NCBI GenBank assembly: GCA_019671135.1
Contig: JAHRHY010000003.1
Location: 1,798,001-1,862,000 of the forward strand
Length of the DNA stretch: 64,000 nucleotides
Direction of reading: 5' to 3'
Origin: Linnemannia hyalina
Lineage: Eukaryota; Mortierellomycota; Mortierellomycetes; Mortierellales; Mortierellaceae
Positions 32,235-43,804 of the stretch are shown piece by piece. The position numbers and the translations under genes were made by a program. Every line of letters begins with the position of its first letter. The stretch's first letter is position 1. Below the pieces are notes generated by a model. The model was not told the DNA's origin and made no database searches. It saw only the letters and a program-made list of their open reading frames with translations.

Positions 32235-34854
32235 GAATCGTTTGAAGATTTTTTTTGGTGAATGATTACTCAGATTTTTTGAACCGTGGGCAAACAAATG
32301 GACTAGTAGGGCGGAGAGTCAGTCAAACATACGAGGACAGGGTATGTATTTGGGCTTGAGAAGGCAAGAGATGGCGATGATGATGAGAGTGCGAGGTGGG
32401 GAGAGGGTGGGAGAGCAGAGTTCCGGAACGATTGAATGGCGCTTTTTTTTTCTCTCTCTGCAAGATCGATGCTGCAAAAAAAATAAATTGTCGGCTGTTA
32501 TTGTTGTTTGTGGTTGTTGTGTTCATCATTGGAGAAAGGGGAATAGTGAGTCCATGTTGTTTTGTTTTGGTCGATGTTGTTGTTTTTAGGCTGGATTGAT
32601 AAGAATGCGATTCGCTGTTTGGCTGGAGATGATGCAGAGATAAAACAAACAGAAAAAAAAAGGAGTGTAGGAAAGTGAGAAAAAAGAAGGCAGAGAAGGA
32701 GGGAAGGAAGCCACTCTTCTCGGCAAAGCAAAGAAAGGAAGCAAACGAGAGTGATAATGAAAGAAAGAGTTCAGGAATTGAGCCGAAGCTTGTTGGTTTA
32801 ATGTCGACCATTCACACTAAAAGCATCAATGTCGGCTAGTTGGCTGGGCGTTGTTAATAAAAATAGCGCCGAATGTATCCATGTAACTTTTTGTTGTGTT
32901 CAGGTACAACTTCAGGTACAGGGCTCTCGTCAAGAGATATTTTATCTACTCTTTCGCTCTCTTTCGCCATACCCCCAAAGGTGCGCAATCAAAAGATCTT
33001 CCCTGGATTAGTTATCACGGCGTGAACCAAAGGAGGAGGCGGTTTTGGTGGTATCGTAGAAACGCGATATTGATCTATCTTAAGTTGTTTGTTGGGGTGG
33101 TATGATTACTCTACACAAGCGGGGTACGGATAGAAGAGTAACTGGTATTTTACATCCTAGGCACCTTGCTTCAATTGAGGCACTCCTCTTATCCAAAGAT
33201 GACCGTCTACAAACTCTCTTAAGAGAGATTACCAGTGTGTAGGATAGTACAGTATGTGACTGGGCTAGAAGAGAAAAAAGTGAACAATAGCATACAATCA
33301 CTGCGGGCACATCTCGCGTGGTAAGAACATCACTGTTTTTTTTACTACTATTTAACGACTAAAAGAGTATCTTTTTGGTAACTTGTTAACAAAGGGCAAC
33401 AGAAGAGCGACAACTTGCAAAAGCAGCCAAGACACATTGATGGATCCCAAGAGAACCCGCCATCACCAAAAAGTAAAGAACAGTACCTGGGGGAGAGTCG
33501 ATAAGGAGTGCCAAGAACAAGTTATGTACGTATGCATAACGTGTGAGAGTGGCAGGAATGAGAGGAGGCGTAGTTTGGAAAATTTTAGCGTGAACAAGGG
33601 AGTACGATAAACTCAAGACCATCGCATTGTCTCAGTCCCGAACCATATCAATTTCGTATCCGTGGAAAAGAACACTTCCTAAAACGAACCGAAGCACCTT
33701 CCAAAGGGTAAGCGCCTGCTCTTCTTTCTGCGTGTAATGGGAGAGGCCAGTGGAATCGAACCAGCCACGAGTGTGTGTGCACCGGAGGGGTTTTTTTACT
33801 TTGTGTTTTCCACAATCCACTGAGTTGAAATAGAATAAGGAAAAGTAAGAAAATAAAGTGGATATTTGAGTTTACAGAGCCCAGTTTAATCCTGCTCGAT
33901 CATGCCTTTTATCAATTTTATCTCAATGCCCATCGATTGGGTCCGCCCTGCCCACGCAACATGGAGAGTCAGAATGAGAGGGATGGTACCTCTGGAGAAG
34001 TACGCTTTTCTTTGTTGTTGTTTTTGTTTGTGATTGTTATTGTCGACCTGACCTAATGGGGTTGTCACCCGAACACAAACAACAAACCCTCTATCCTGCA
34101 CCATCGAATTGACCCAACCATATTAGGACCACAACAACAAGGCAAAGATGAGAAGAGGGTGGCGAGGAGCCACCCATTGGTTTGTTCCATCCCGCCAGAC
34201 AAGGTGAGGGTTAGCTTGGAAAAACAATGCCCACTCACACAAACAAACAAAAGAAGCCTCCTTCTGCAAGTTTGCAAGAAATCAGACTCACTCACTCATA
34301 CTCACAATAAACAGAAGAAGATTTCCAAAGTAGTCGACGGAGGAGGGAGAGAGGGAGTCAAGAAGAAATGAAAAGAAAAGAAAGGTCCAGGTCGTCGATC
34401 CTTTGCCAAGTCTTTTCATTTGGTTGTCAGAACGTCCGTTCCTGAATTTTTCTTGGCCGAATGTGAATGGTCAGTCCTATCTCAAAATGTAAGACTGATA
34501 GAGTGTGCGGGGGAACGATCCTGAAGGGAGGGGAGGTGATCAAACGATAAAGAGTGAGGGTGGCGATGGGAAACCGTCTCGCCCTTGGTTGATCAGTTCG
34601 TCTGTCTTTGTTCTGGGTCATGGTCAGTTTCTGTTATAGAACCGATGAGCGAATAAAAACTGGAGGAGCGCCTTAGGAGGATTATTGTCTACCGCAGCAA
34701 AGCACTTTTCTAATCGTACTTTATCATCCTGCACAGTCAAATCATGATCCCAGAGTAGGTTGAAAAAGGGACCATTTCTGTCACGAACACGATTCTATCG
34801 AAGGTACTGACCCTCCCAGAGTCGCATCCTGGGTCCTCCTGCAAAAATCCTTGA

Positions 34855-34871
34855 TTCCCGAGAGTCGGGAA
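34855..34871. repeat. short perfect inverted repeat (hairpin)
   Basis: TTCCCGA and TCGGGAA flank a GAG loop, giving a 7-bp perfect stem in otherwise featureless sequence. Confidence 0.4.
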
Positions 34872-37800
34872 ACTAGTTCAGACGGCGAAAAGGTGAAAAA
34901 AAGCCAAAGTTGAACAAAGAGAAGGAAGAGGAGGGAGAGAGCGTTCAGAAATAACAAAGGCAGGCCTTTTTCTAGGAATTGGGAGAAATAAGGCCTAAAG
35001 GCATTCCTCTTTTTTTACTTATTCCGTGGCATCCAATATGAAGAACAATCTCCGCCAGCTCCGAAAGTCGGTCGCGGGAATGCACTTAGGGATTAAAGAG
35101 GCGAAAGGGAGAGTGTACGAGACGACATGAGAAAAGTGGGGCTGGCTCCGCGGCCCCCTATCTCACACTCTAAGTAGTGGACGAGAGAGAAGACAGCCGG
35201 AGTGGAAAAGGAGAGAGGAGTGCTGGATGATGACCCATAAACACTCACACCCTCGCCCGGCACAGGATGGCTGACACCTTCCCTCTGACAAAAAAAAGTA
35301 TACCAGATACGGATGCATCAACCTCCTCCCTTGATGAAGTGGTCTTGCATCGCCCTCTCTCTCCCTTCCCTCTTGTATGACCCTTTGGATCACAATCTCT
35401 TATCGCTCACAGGATCGAAGGGGGTTTTGTTGTTGTTGGGTCCGGTATAGTTTGACCACCATGATGCGAGTGAGGAGGGAGTCTGGGCTAGAGCAGACGA
35501 GCAGACGGAAAGTAAACAAATATACTGTGAAGGAGGGAGGTATGGAATTGAAGGTACATGTTCCTTTTGATCAAGGTTAGGGGTTCTTGAGAGGCCAGAA
35601 GGGATTGATGTTGAATGATATGAAAGCGATAATATTCTTCTGTCACGGCAAGATATGACGCCCATTCTTCTCCTCCTCCACAGGTACAGAGCATCGGTTC
35701 AAGGAGATACAACAAAATATATAATGGTTCAATGACCTTTGCTTGTTTGGAAAAAGACAAGAGAGGGGGCGAACCGCCATATGTGAGAGGATGGAGATGA
35801 AGATTTGATAACCCTTATTTTTTACTTCATTGGTGTTTTCTAACAAAAGCCGCGCAGGGAAACCTAAACGATGCTCTCGACTTGACCAAAGAAATGTGTG
35901 GAGGTTGTAAACAACAAGCATAGAAACAACATTTGTTTGTTCTTGGTTGTACCATCTTCATTATCAATAACTTTCCATTCGCATTAATGAGCGAAATGAG
36001 AAGGAAGCAAAAGGATATGAAGGAGATGGGATGAGAGAGGGACTTTGACGCTCCTCATCTGTTGTGTTTTTCTTTTCTTCCCCAAAAAACTCAAAAGTTT
36101 GATCAAGGATGCGCAGAAGCAAGATAAAGAAAGCAAGAACAAAGCCATGCGTCGCTCTTGGTCTTGGATCCACATTTGGGCGCTCTATTGTAAACTCTCC
36201 CAGTTGACTTATATGCTCGATTGTACATGAAACCAAATTGCGGCGTATGCGTTAGATGGAAATGGGAGAAGAAACCCCCATGCACAACCGAAAAAAGAAA
36301 CAAAATAATCGTGCAGGGCAGGGCAGAAGGGGGAGAAATGGGAGATGGGTCATTTGGGTTTTCGATTATTTGGATGAGGAGCACTCCCTGTATGTCTGTC
36401 TCCATTTGCTCTCGTTCTGTGTCTGTCTCGGTTTGTCGTGTTTGGATGTGAGAGACAGTCGCTCTGTGTGTCGAGTCGATGGCGAGGATTGATTGCGAAC
36501 CTTGATTGTCGATTGTGTTCCCAACGGAAACCTTAACGGATCATACAGTCGACCAAGTGAGCGACCTATCAGCAACCAAGGGGTATGGAAGGAGCTCTCT
36601 CGATGGTCGAGATTACTTTTTTCAAAGATTTTTGTTTCTTTTCTCTTGTGTCTCCCACTTTTCCCCCTGGCTCTCTTTGTTGATGTTGTGTCCATGGACA
36701 AGAGGGCGGAGATAATACCACTTCCGATTAAAACAACCTCTAGTCATTTCGACAAGAAAGAGAAGAAAAGTGTAAACTTTAAAACAGACACACCTGACAA
36801 GGTGGAGAGCCATTGGGAGGTTGGAGAAGGAAGTTGGATGGCCCTGAACACAAAACAAGTTTGTTTGTGTTTATTATTTTCCACCAGGACCTGCTGACTG
36901 CAGACCACATAGACATACACAAGCACGCAAATAAACAAACGCAAAACGACAAAAGAAAGGAGACAAGAGACAGGAAGAAGAGAAGGTAGGGAGGGTCAAG
37001 AAGGAAATGCTGAGAGAGTCAACAAACACACAAAACTATATCAGACACACCTGTTAACAATCAACAATCAACATCAACAAAACAAACAAATGAGAAGAGA
37101 CGGAGGCAAAAGGCGACTGGTTCTCCTCTTCTTACCATGGAAGTGCAATGCAACCTTGTCGGACCAAAGTGCAACTTTCCAATCCATTACTGTCGCACAG
37201 AGATCATGCAAACTGATGGTTTTGATAAAACAAACGACTCGTCCCTTTTGCCTTACTTCGCTTCCTCCTATTGTCATTTTGTTCTCGCACACTCCCCAGG
37301 TTGTGCAACCGAGCGTTTCTTTTCCTTGACCTTCATCACCTTCGTTCTCCATCATTCTCCACGGCCCTTTTTTCCGTCACTTGCTTTAGTCCTGGTTCAA
37401 CAGCAAAGGAAGAGCAATTGGAGATTTGATAGCATATCTGAAAATAATCGCAAAACCCACTTTTGTTTGTCATTCACATCCTTCGTTCATTTCATTCTTT
37501 GTTTATTTTTATCAACGCCCCATTTCTTCATGCTTCACACCAACATCACTCTCTAGCCTTTCGGTTCTGACTAATTACTCTTTTGTCATGTCTTGAATAC
37601 TGAATAAGCTGATCATCCCTTCATTCATTGCTAAGCTTCTTTCATCCCGCTTTCTCCAATCCAATGGAGGAGCAAAAGCAGCAAGGTTCAAGCACAGGGA
37701 ACAAATAAAAATCATCTTTCTATCTTGTGGCCACCTTTTTCTCCATCCACCGCCATATCCATGTGTCCATAAGGTCATGCCTCTACAATCTTAGTTGGAT

Positions 37801-38980
37801 CTCTGTTGTTCCTGATGTTTGACATTCTTTTGCAACACAGGAACCAATCGATTTCTTCCGAAGAAACCAATCTAAAGGGGCCAACAGGGACGGAAGGTAC
37901 TTCAGCAAGGTTGTTATCTCGTACACCTGAAAAAGATCTTTCCGTCTGTTATTATTTTTGTTCAATTGGAGTCAGCCCTTTGTTAGTTTTAATAAGAAAA
38001 CAAATGTGAGTTGCTGCTTTGACAGAGTTGAACCTATGGAACACTTTCAAGGTCAGTTTCTCCACGTTAATTGCTCTGAAAAGTCGAGAAAACACTGGAT
38101 GCAAGAAAGATCCTCGACGACTCGGAGATATTCGATCAATATCCCCTAGGCAAAGGCGCAGGACGAATAACACACTGTTTCTCATCTTCATCCAAGTCTA
38201 ATCAGCTAGCAGTGCGAAGAACCGCACGACCTTCTTCAAGCAGCACAAGGTGCAAAAAAAGTTGCTATTCGGATCCGCCACTCGCATTCCTTCCTATTTT
38301 AGCCTCCACTCCCCGCGCCAACCATTTATATTGACGTCTCTCAAAGGTGGTTTACGGTGCCCCGGGAACGAGACCTTTAGAGTTGGCGTTTCTCCAAAAT
38401 TTTTATCCCAACCAGCCAGCCACCGTGTGTATTCGAAAATATAATCGGTTCCCGCTGTTCATTTTCTCCAAAAGTAAAAGAGCTTGAGACATTTTGGCAA
38501 GACGGAGTTGCTTTCGATGTTTTTTCCTGCGCTCGTTCATGCTTACTTTTTCGTATGTGCGAAAAAAGGAGGAAACCACGCCAAAGGTGAGGAAAAAAAG
38601 CAATGCAGGAAGGAAGGTGTTGTTCATGCGAACGAAATGGGACTTGGCTGTTATTTTGGTAGTTTTTTGATTGTTGGAGAGATAACGCAGAATAGAGGAT
38701 GGAAGGAAAGGAGAGAGAGGAGGAAGACCAACGCGTGGTTGGAAGGGAGATTGATTGTACTCCCATGCGAAGCGAGATAGAAGCAACGAGAGGAGGTCTT
38801 GAGGTAGATTAGGTGGGATGAAGGGAAGGAAGGAAGGAAGAGTGCCAGGCTAGAACACAGGAAGATGAAGGAGGGGAGCGTAACCTTGGATTGGATGTGT
38901 ATTTGACGATAACATTGTTTAGCCTTCCTTGTCCGTCTTGCCTGTTTGTTTTTGTGTTCGTTTGTGGTGGTGGGTTGGTG

Positions 38981-39005
38981 GATTGGATTGGATTGGATTG
39001 GATTG
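38981..39005 (+). repeat. (GATTG)5 microsatellite
   Basis: Five perfect pentamer copies lie about 500 bp upstream of the transporter gene. Confidence 0.9.
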
Positions 39006-39374
39006 ACTAACCTTGCCGGAAGACCTAAAGCAAAAGCAAAAAGAAAGAGAAAGAATAGAGTGCCAATTGAATACAGCACGATCGTGTGCTATTATTGTTG
39101 TTTGTATGCCGTATTCATACAGCGTCCACTCAAATTTATACTTTTCTTATTTTATGATGTGTTTTTAATATGATTTTCGAACGCAGCCCACTCTCGCAGT
39201 TTACTCTCTGAACGGTGCTCTCAATCCCACCCATCCTCTTTTCATCCCTCTTCATCCGATTCATCTTAGTATCCTTCTCCCTCTTTCAACCAGAAAAAAA
39301 AGAGCCATTGAACTGCCAGGAGTATTCATTCTCTAGTCCCTCCTCGGTTCATCCAGCTGCCCCTTCGATTTGAC

Positions 39375-39381
39375 TATAAAA
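39375..39381 (+). promoter_or_regulatory. TATA box of the UNC93-like gene
   Basis: TATAAAA lies 143 bp before the ATG and is followed by a C/T-rich stretch, the usual layout for highly expressed genes in this window. Confidence 0.5.
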
Positions 39382-39517
39382 CCCACCCCCACATCCGCCT
39401 TCTTGTCTTTTTTTTTTCTACTCACCCTCAGGTCTCTCAACTCATCCTCCCCTACCTCCTCTTCTCTCTCCTCTCCCGCCTTCCTTCCCTTCCTTCCACC
39501 TCCAACCAACTTCCAAA

Positions 39518-41076
39518 ATGAAGTACTCCGACCCCATCACCCAAGTCATCATTGTGGTAAGTCTCCTCTTGCCATACCATGCCTTGCTCTTCTTCTCTGG
39601 CTTCAGTTCTTCGCTCTCTTCTCTGCTGTCTTGATCTTGATCTTGTGCTAACGGCTTTCTTCATTATATCTCAATAATCTCCAATAGGGCTTTATCTGCT
39701 TCTGCTGCCCCGGTATGTTCAACGCCTTGAACGGCGCTGGTTCGTACGGTCTTGAGCCCAAGGATTCCGATGTCGGAAACAAGGCCTCAACCGCCCTGTC
39801 CTGCATGTTCGCTTTCTCCTCCCTCTTCGCCGGTGCTCTCTTCAACATCTTCGGTCATCGTGTTCTCCTCATCCTCGGTGGTTTGACCTACACCCTCTAT
39901 GTCGGCTCTTACCTCACCTACCACTTCGTCCAGTCCCTCGCCTTCGTCGTCGTCTCCTCTTGCTTGCTCGGTATTGGTGCCGGTTGGTTGTGGACTGCCC
40001 AGGGTGCCGTCATGATGGGTTACCCCGAGGAGGGTGAGAAGGGTCGCTTCTTCTCGATCTTCTGGACCATCTTCAACTGCGGTGGTGTCATTGGATGCAT
40101 CATCCCCCTCGCCATCCAGTGGAACGACCCCAAGGCCAACGGTGCCTCGACTGCCTCCTATGCCGCCTTCATGACTTTGATGACCATTGGTGCCCTCGGC
40201 TCCGTTGCTTTGTTGCCCACCAACAAGGTTTTCCGCAAGGATGGTTCCCCCGTCGTCAAGGTCGCCTATGCCAACCCCACTGGCGAGTTCCTTGCTGTCA
40301 TCAAGCTCTTCGGTGACTGGCGCATGTTGTGCTTGGTTCCCATGTTCTTCTCCTCCAACTGGTTCTATACCTACCAGTTCAACGCTGTCAACGCCTTCAA
40401 CTTCTCCATCCGTACTCGCTCATTGAACTCCATGTTCTACTGGTTGGCTCAGATCATCGGTTCCATCCTCTACGGTTCTTTCTTGGACAAGAAGGAGTGG
40501 ACCCGTACCACCCGTGCTCGCTATGGTCTCTTCTTGTTGGCCGGTGTCCTCACTGCTACCTACGTCGGTGGGTTCATCTACCAGTCCAAGATTGGCCCCA
40601 AGGGATTTGTTATCGACAAAACTGGTGAGGCTATCAAGGACCCTGATTCCTGGGTTATCTACGATCTCGTTGAGAACACCTCCGAATGGATTGGACCATT
40701 CTTCCTCTACTTCATGTACGGAATCACCGATGCCATGTACCAGGGATTCTCGTACTGGGTCATGGGTGCTCTCACCAACGATACCAACACCGCTGCCAAG
40801 TACGCTGGTTTCTACAAGTTCGTCCAGAACTTGGGTGGTATCCTCGCCCCCATTGTTCAGACCTCCACCATCGGTAACGGTCCCTCTGCCGGTCACAACG
40901 CCCGCAACGTCACCGGCCAGGGTATGGGCGAGCTCATCGTCTGCGTTGTCCTCATCTTTGTCGGTGTCCTCGGTGCCATCCCTGTCGTCTTCAAGGCCAT
41001 CAAGGATACCACCGTCGAGGAAGGCGAGGTCGCCTCCGAGAAGACCGAGATCGCTTATGATGATGTCAAGGCTTAA
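39518..41076 (+). CDS. UNC93-like (MFS-fold) membrane transporter
   Basis: Exons 39518-39556 and 39688-41076 encode 475 aa with about eleven membrane helices. The N-terminus (PITQVIIVGFICFCCPGMFN, then ALNGAGSYG) and the block WLWTAQGAVMMGYPEEGEKG followed by RFFSIFWTIFNCGGVIG are characteristic of the fungal UNC93-like family. Later parts include YQFNAVNAFNFSIRTRSLNS and YQGFSYWVMGALTNDTNTAA. UNC-93 was first known as an ion-channel regulator in animals; substrates of fungal members are not established. The C-terminus is acidic. Codons are very strongly biased to C/G-ending forms, so the gene is probably highly expressed. The first exon holds only 13 codons. Confidence 0.9.
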
Positions 41077-42468
41077 ATACCAAACCTTCCTGTAGTTTTC
41101 TCTCTTTCCCCCTTTTTCTCTCTTATTTACCCTAATATGTTTGACCTTCTGCCCTCTTTTCACCTCGCAAGTTTCGAGCGAAACGGATACAAATAAAACA
41201 AACAGTTTTTTTAAACGAACACAAGCAAGCAAGCAAGCAAGCATGCAAACAAACATTGAAGAGGTCTTTCGGTTTAGATCGATGGACGGATGGGGATTGA
41301 GGCGATGCAAGAAAGGTAAAAAAAAAGACTAATCAAGCCAGCGGCCTGAGCACTGGGCGCCATTTCTCGCTCCAAGACAAATAAACGAAACAGAGATATG
41401 GCGGGGGCCAATAGGTTGAACGATGGGGAAGTGAGTGAGAAGGGGAGGGGGAGGGCGCATGATCAGGGTAGTGTAACGCCCTTCCATTCACTTTTTTTTT
41501 GTTTTGTTTTGTTTTATCTTCTCTCTCTTCCTCTCCATTTCTCCATTGTCTGCAGGTTATCATGTGTTTGAATTGTTTGGTTGCTTTATTTTTCCCACCA
41601 GGTGAGTGCATGATGTTGCGCAGAATACATAGGAGAGCGGGAATAATGACTTTCGTTCTTGGCGTTATGCGAAGGAACAGTACCTGAACGATATGAAGAA
41701 CCAGGGACACACATTTCGATTGCCTGATCGTGAATCCAGGTACGAAAATCATCTCATTGGTTGGATTTGTTGACCCCTTGTGACAGTATGAGTCGGTGAA
41801 GAGAAGACACGTTTTTGCTATTGTGAACAAGAAATAAGTGGGGTTGGGTGAGTTGTGGGTGAAGACTTGGTCAGCAATCGTTTTCAGTGGCTGAGAAATA
41901 TACGCCACCTTCTTGTCCGCATTGTTAGGTGATGTAGATCAAATAAAAAAAGTAAATTGTCGAAGAGAAACGAGACGGAAGATGAGAGAGGTTTTAGGCG
42001 CATCATTTTGAAATGTTGTGCTGCAGTGTTTGTTGTTTATCGGTCTCGGTTTACGTATCGATCAGCCCCTGAATAGAACTGATCGTCGTAAAAAAATCCT
42101 TTCGTTTTGTCCCTGAATATTGCAGTCACCATCACACGAATGATGTCGGTGGTGCGGCACTGCTGGTGCCACTAATTTTTTATTCCTCTTGAGCTTCATC
42201 GGGGACGGTTCTCTGATGTTGAACAAAAGTCGAAAATTCGGATTTGTTTCGCAAACCCGGTAACACCTCCTTCCTTCCCTCTTTCCATTTTCGTCACATT
42301 CTTTCTTCACTCCTCAACATCTAACGACACTCACCCACAACCACAACTACGCTCACTCTTTCTTTCATTCTCTCTTCTTTTCAACCGCTCTCTCTTATCC
42401 TTGCCACTTCAACCCTTCTCTCTTATCCTTGCCACTTCAACCTTCTCCTTCTACTACAACAACCAACC
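41077..42468. other. intergenic region, transporter 3' end and WW-gene promoter
   Basis: An (AAGC)5 repeat lies at 41223-41242. A 191-codon minus-strand frame at 41333-41908 shows no family or composition signal. A C/T-rich leader with a direct repeat of CTCTCTTATCCTTGCCACTTCAA units runs from about 42390 to 42440. No gene was called. Confidence 0.45.
41223..41242 (+). repeat. (AAGC)5 microsatellite
   Basis: Five perfect tetramers lie in the 3' region of the transporter gene. Confidence 0.9.
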
Positions 42469-43331
42469 ATGGGCTGCTCAGGTTCTAAAGGCGTCGACAA
42501 CGGCTCAAGCGCATACCGTCCACAACAACACCAACAGCAACAACAGCAGCAGTACGCTGTCAACATCCCTCCATCAACTTTGCCCCAAGGATGGTACGCA
42601 TATACTCATTACTCTTTACTCAACACTCGACGTCTGCTTTCACTCTAATCATTCACTTTTCATCCCGCTGTCAAGCTCATGCCCTTCCTGCTCCCTCATC
42701 ACTTTTTGTTGAAACAAAAATAGGATTTCGCAATACGACCCTAATAAGCAGAGCCTGTACTATGTTCACCCTCAGACAAATAATGTGACCTGGGCCCATC
42801 CTCTTGGCCCTTCCTACCATGCACAGGAGACAACTCGCTTCCACCAGATTCAACAGCTTCAGAGACAGCAGTTCAGTAGCAACCAGAGCGGCTTTTATGA
42901 CTCTTACAACCGCCAAGGTGGTATGGGTGCTGGCGCTGGTCTGGCTATGGGCATGATGGCTGGTAAGTTTTTTTGTTCGAGTTCACTGCTCTCTTTCTTT
43001 TGGAGTGTTTGTGTTTGATGTGTGTGAAGATTTGTTTGTGTTAAGAGTGAGAGTTGTTTGTTTGTGAGCACAGAATGTCGTCCCACTTTATTCATCGTTC
43101 TGCGTCACTAACTGGTTTAACTGTTTGTCGGGTCTCTTTTGGTAACTTTTAGGTGGAGCAATGGGTCTGATGGCAGGAAGCATGCTTGGAGGAGGAATGC
43201 ACGGAGGCTACTACGGCGGCGGCAGCGACGTTACGCCCGTGGAACACGTCAGCGGCGGTGACTATAGCGGTGGCGGAGACTATAGCGGTGGCGGAGACTT
43301 TGGAGGTGGAGACTTTGGAGGTGGATTCTAA
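42469..43331 (+). CDS. WW-domain protein with predicted N-terminal acylation
   Basis: Exons 42469-42593, 42724-42962 and 43153-43331 encode 180 aa. The N-terminus MGCSGSKG has Gly2 for myristoylation and Cys3 for palmitoylation, so the protein is probably membrane-anchored. After a Gln-rich stretch, LPQGWISQYDPNKQSLYYVH then PQTNNVTWAHP form a canonical WW domain (two Trp, YY pair, final Pro) that should bind Pro-rich ligands. The first WW Trp codon is split by intron 1. The rest is Gly/Met-rich (GAGAGLAMGMMAGGAMGLMA), resembling a membrane-inserting glycine-zipper, and ends in Gly-Asp repeats such as SGGGDYSGGGD. I do not know a specific orthologue. The domain call is firm, the localisation is inferred. 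Confidence 0.85.
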
Positions 43332-43804
43332 GCGCGCAAGTAGTAAATGGCAACAACTCTCTTTTTTTTCTCTCTAATAATGCAATGATAATGTGTAATG
43401 ACCCAGCAGCTCTTTCTTTCTCTCCATGTCTATCCGTGTGCCAAGCAATCATGTTTAATATGTATCCCTGCGTCGTTTGTCATCCTCCTCAGTCCTTCTA
43501 TGAATTCTACCTCTGAGGAAAAACAAAAGGACGAAAGGGCGAAATGCCAATTGTTGTATCTTTTTTTCATTTTGCATGCAACCACGTGATCCCAAGTGCA
43601 GCGGCCATACCATTGGGCACGTGACCTTGGCCTGTTGTTATCTTTTTCCTGTTGGCCTTGTGCTGCTTTTTGCTTTACCCACTTCTTTGACATCTCGCAA
43701 CATCGTCAAGAGACAAAACAGCTGTGCACTCCTTACATTCCTACATTCCTATCTTCCTTACCCTTCCATTTCAAACGCTCTTACTCTTTAATAATCACGC
43801 CGCC
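43332..43804. promoter_or_regulatory. promoter region of the CCHC protein, with two E-boxes
   Basis: Two CACGTG sites, 43583-43588 and 43618-43623, lie 35 bp apart about 200 bp before the ATG at 43805. Both carry a purine 3' flank (GTGA). Confidence 0.45.
43583..43623. promoter_or_regulatory. pair of CACGTG E-boxes
   Basis: The cores are AACCACGTGATCC and GGGCACGTGACC. Paired CACGTGA sites are typical targets for bHLH dimers. No direct evidence of binding exists here. Confidence 0.4.

Larger units (their letters stand above)
31927..39517. other. 7.6-kb divergent interval without recognisable genes
   Basis: The bHLH leader and TATA-like box occupy 31927-32240. From 32240 to about 39180 I find only short, low-complexity open frames, many C/T or G/A tracts and AT-rich patches. 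No tRNA, 5S rRNA or spliceosomal RNA was recognised. Small landmarks are a 14-bp palindrome at 33214-33227, a 7-bp-stem hairpin at 34855-34871 and a (GATTG)5 repeat at 38981-39005. The right end (39360-39517) is the transporter promoter and leader. Confidence 0.5.

Noticed and set aside
33750..33765. tRNA B-box-like sequence GGTTCGATTCC on the minus strand
   Set aside because: The T stem does not pair (a C-C mismatch within five pairs), and no acceptor or anticodon arm can be built around it.
40420..41310. 296-codon minus-strand open frame opposite the UNC93-like gene
   Set aside because: It mirrors the transporter exons. The strong codon bias avoids codons whose complements are stops, so antisense frames stay open. 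No family features.
41333..41908. 191-codon minus-strand open frame
   Set aside because: No homologous motif, uneven composition, and no promoter or splice support.
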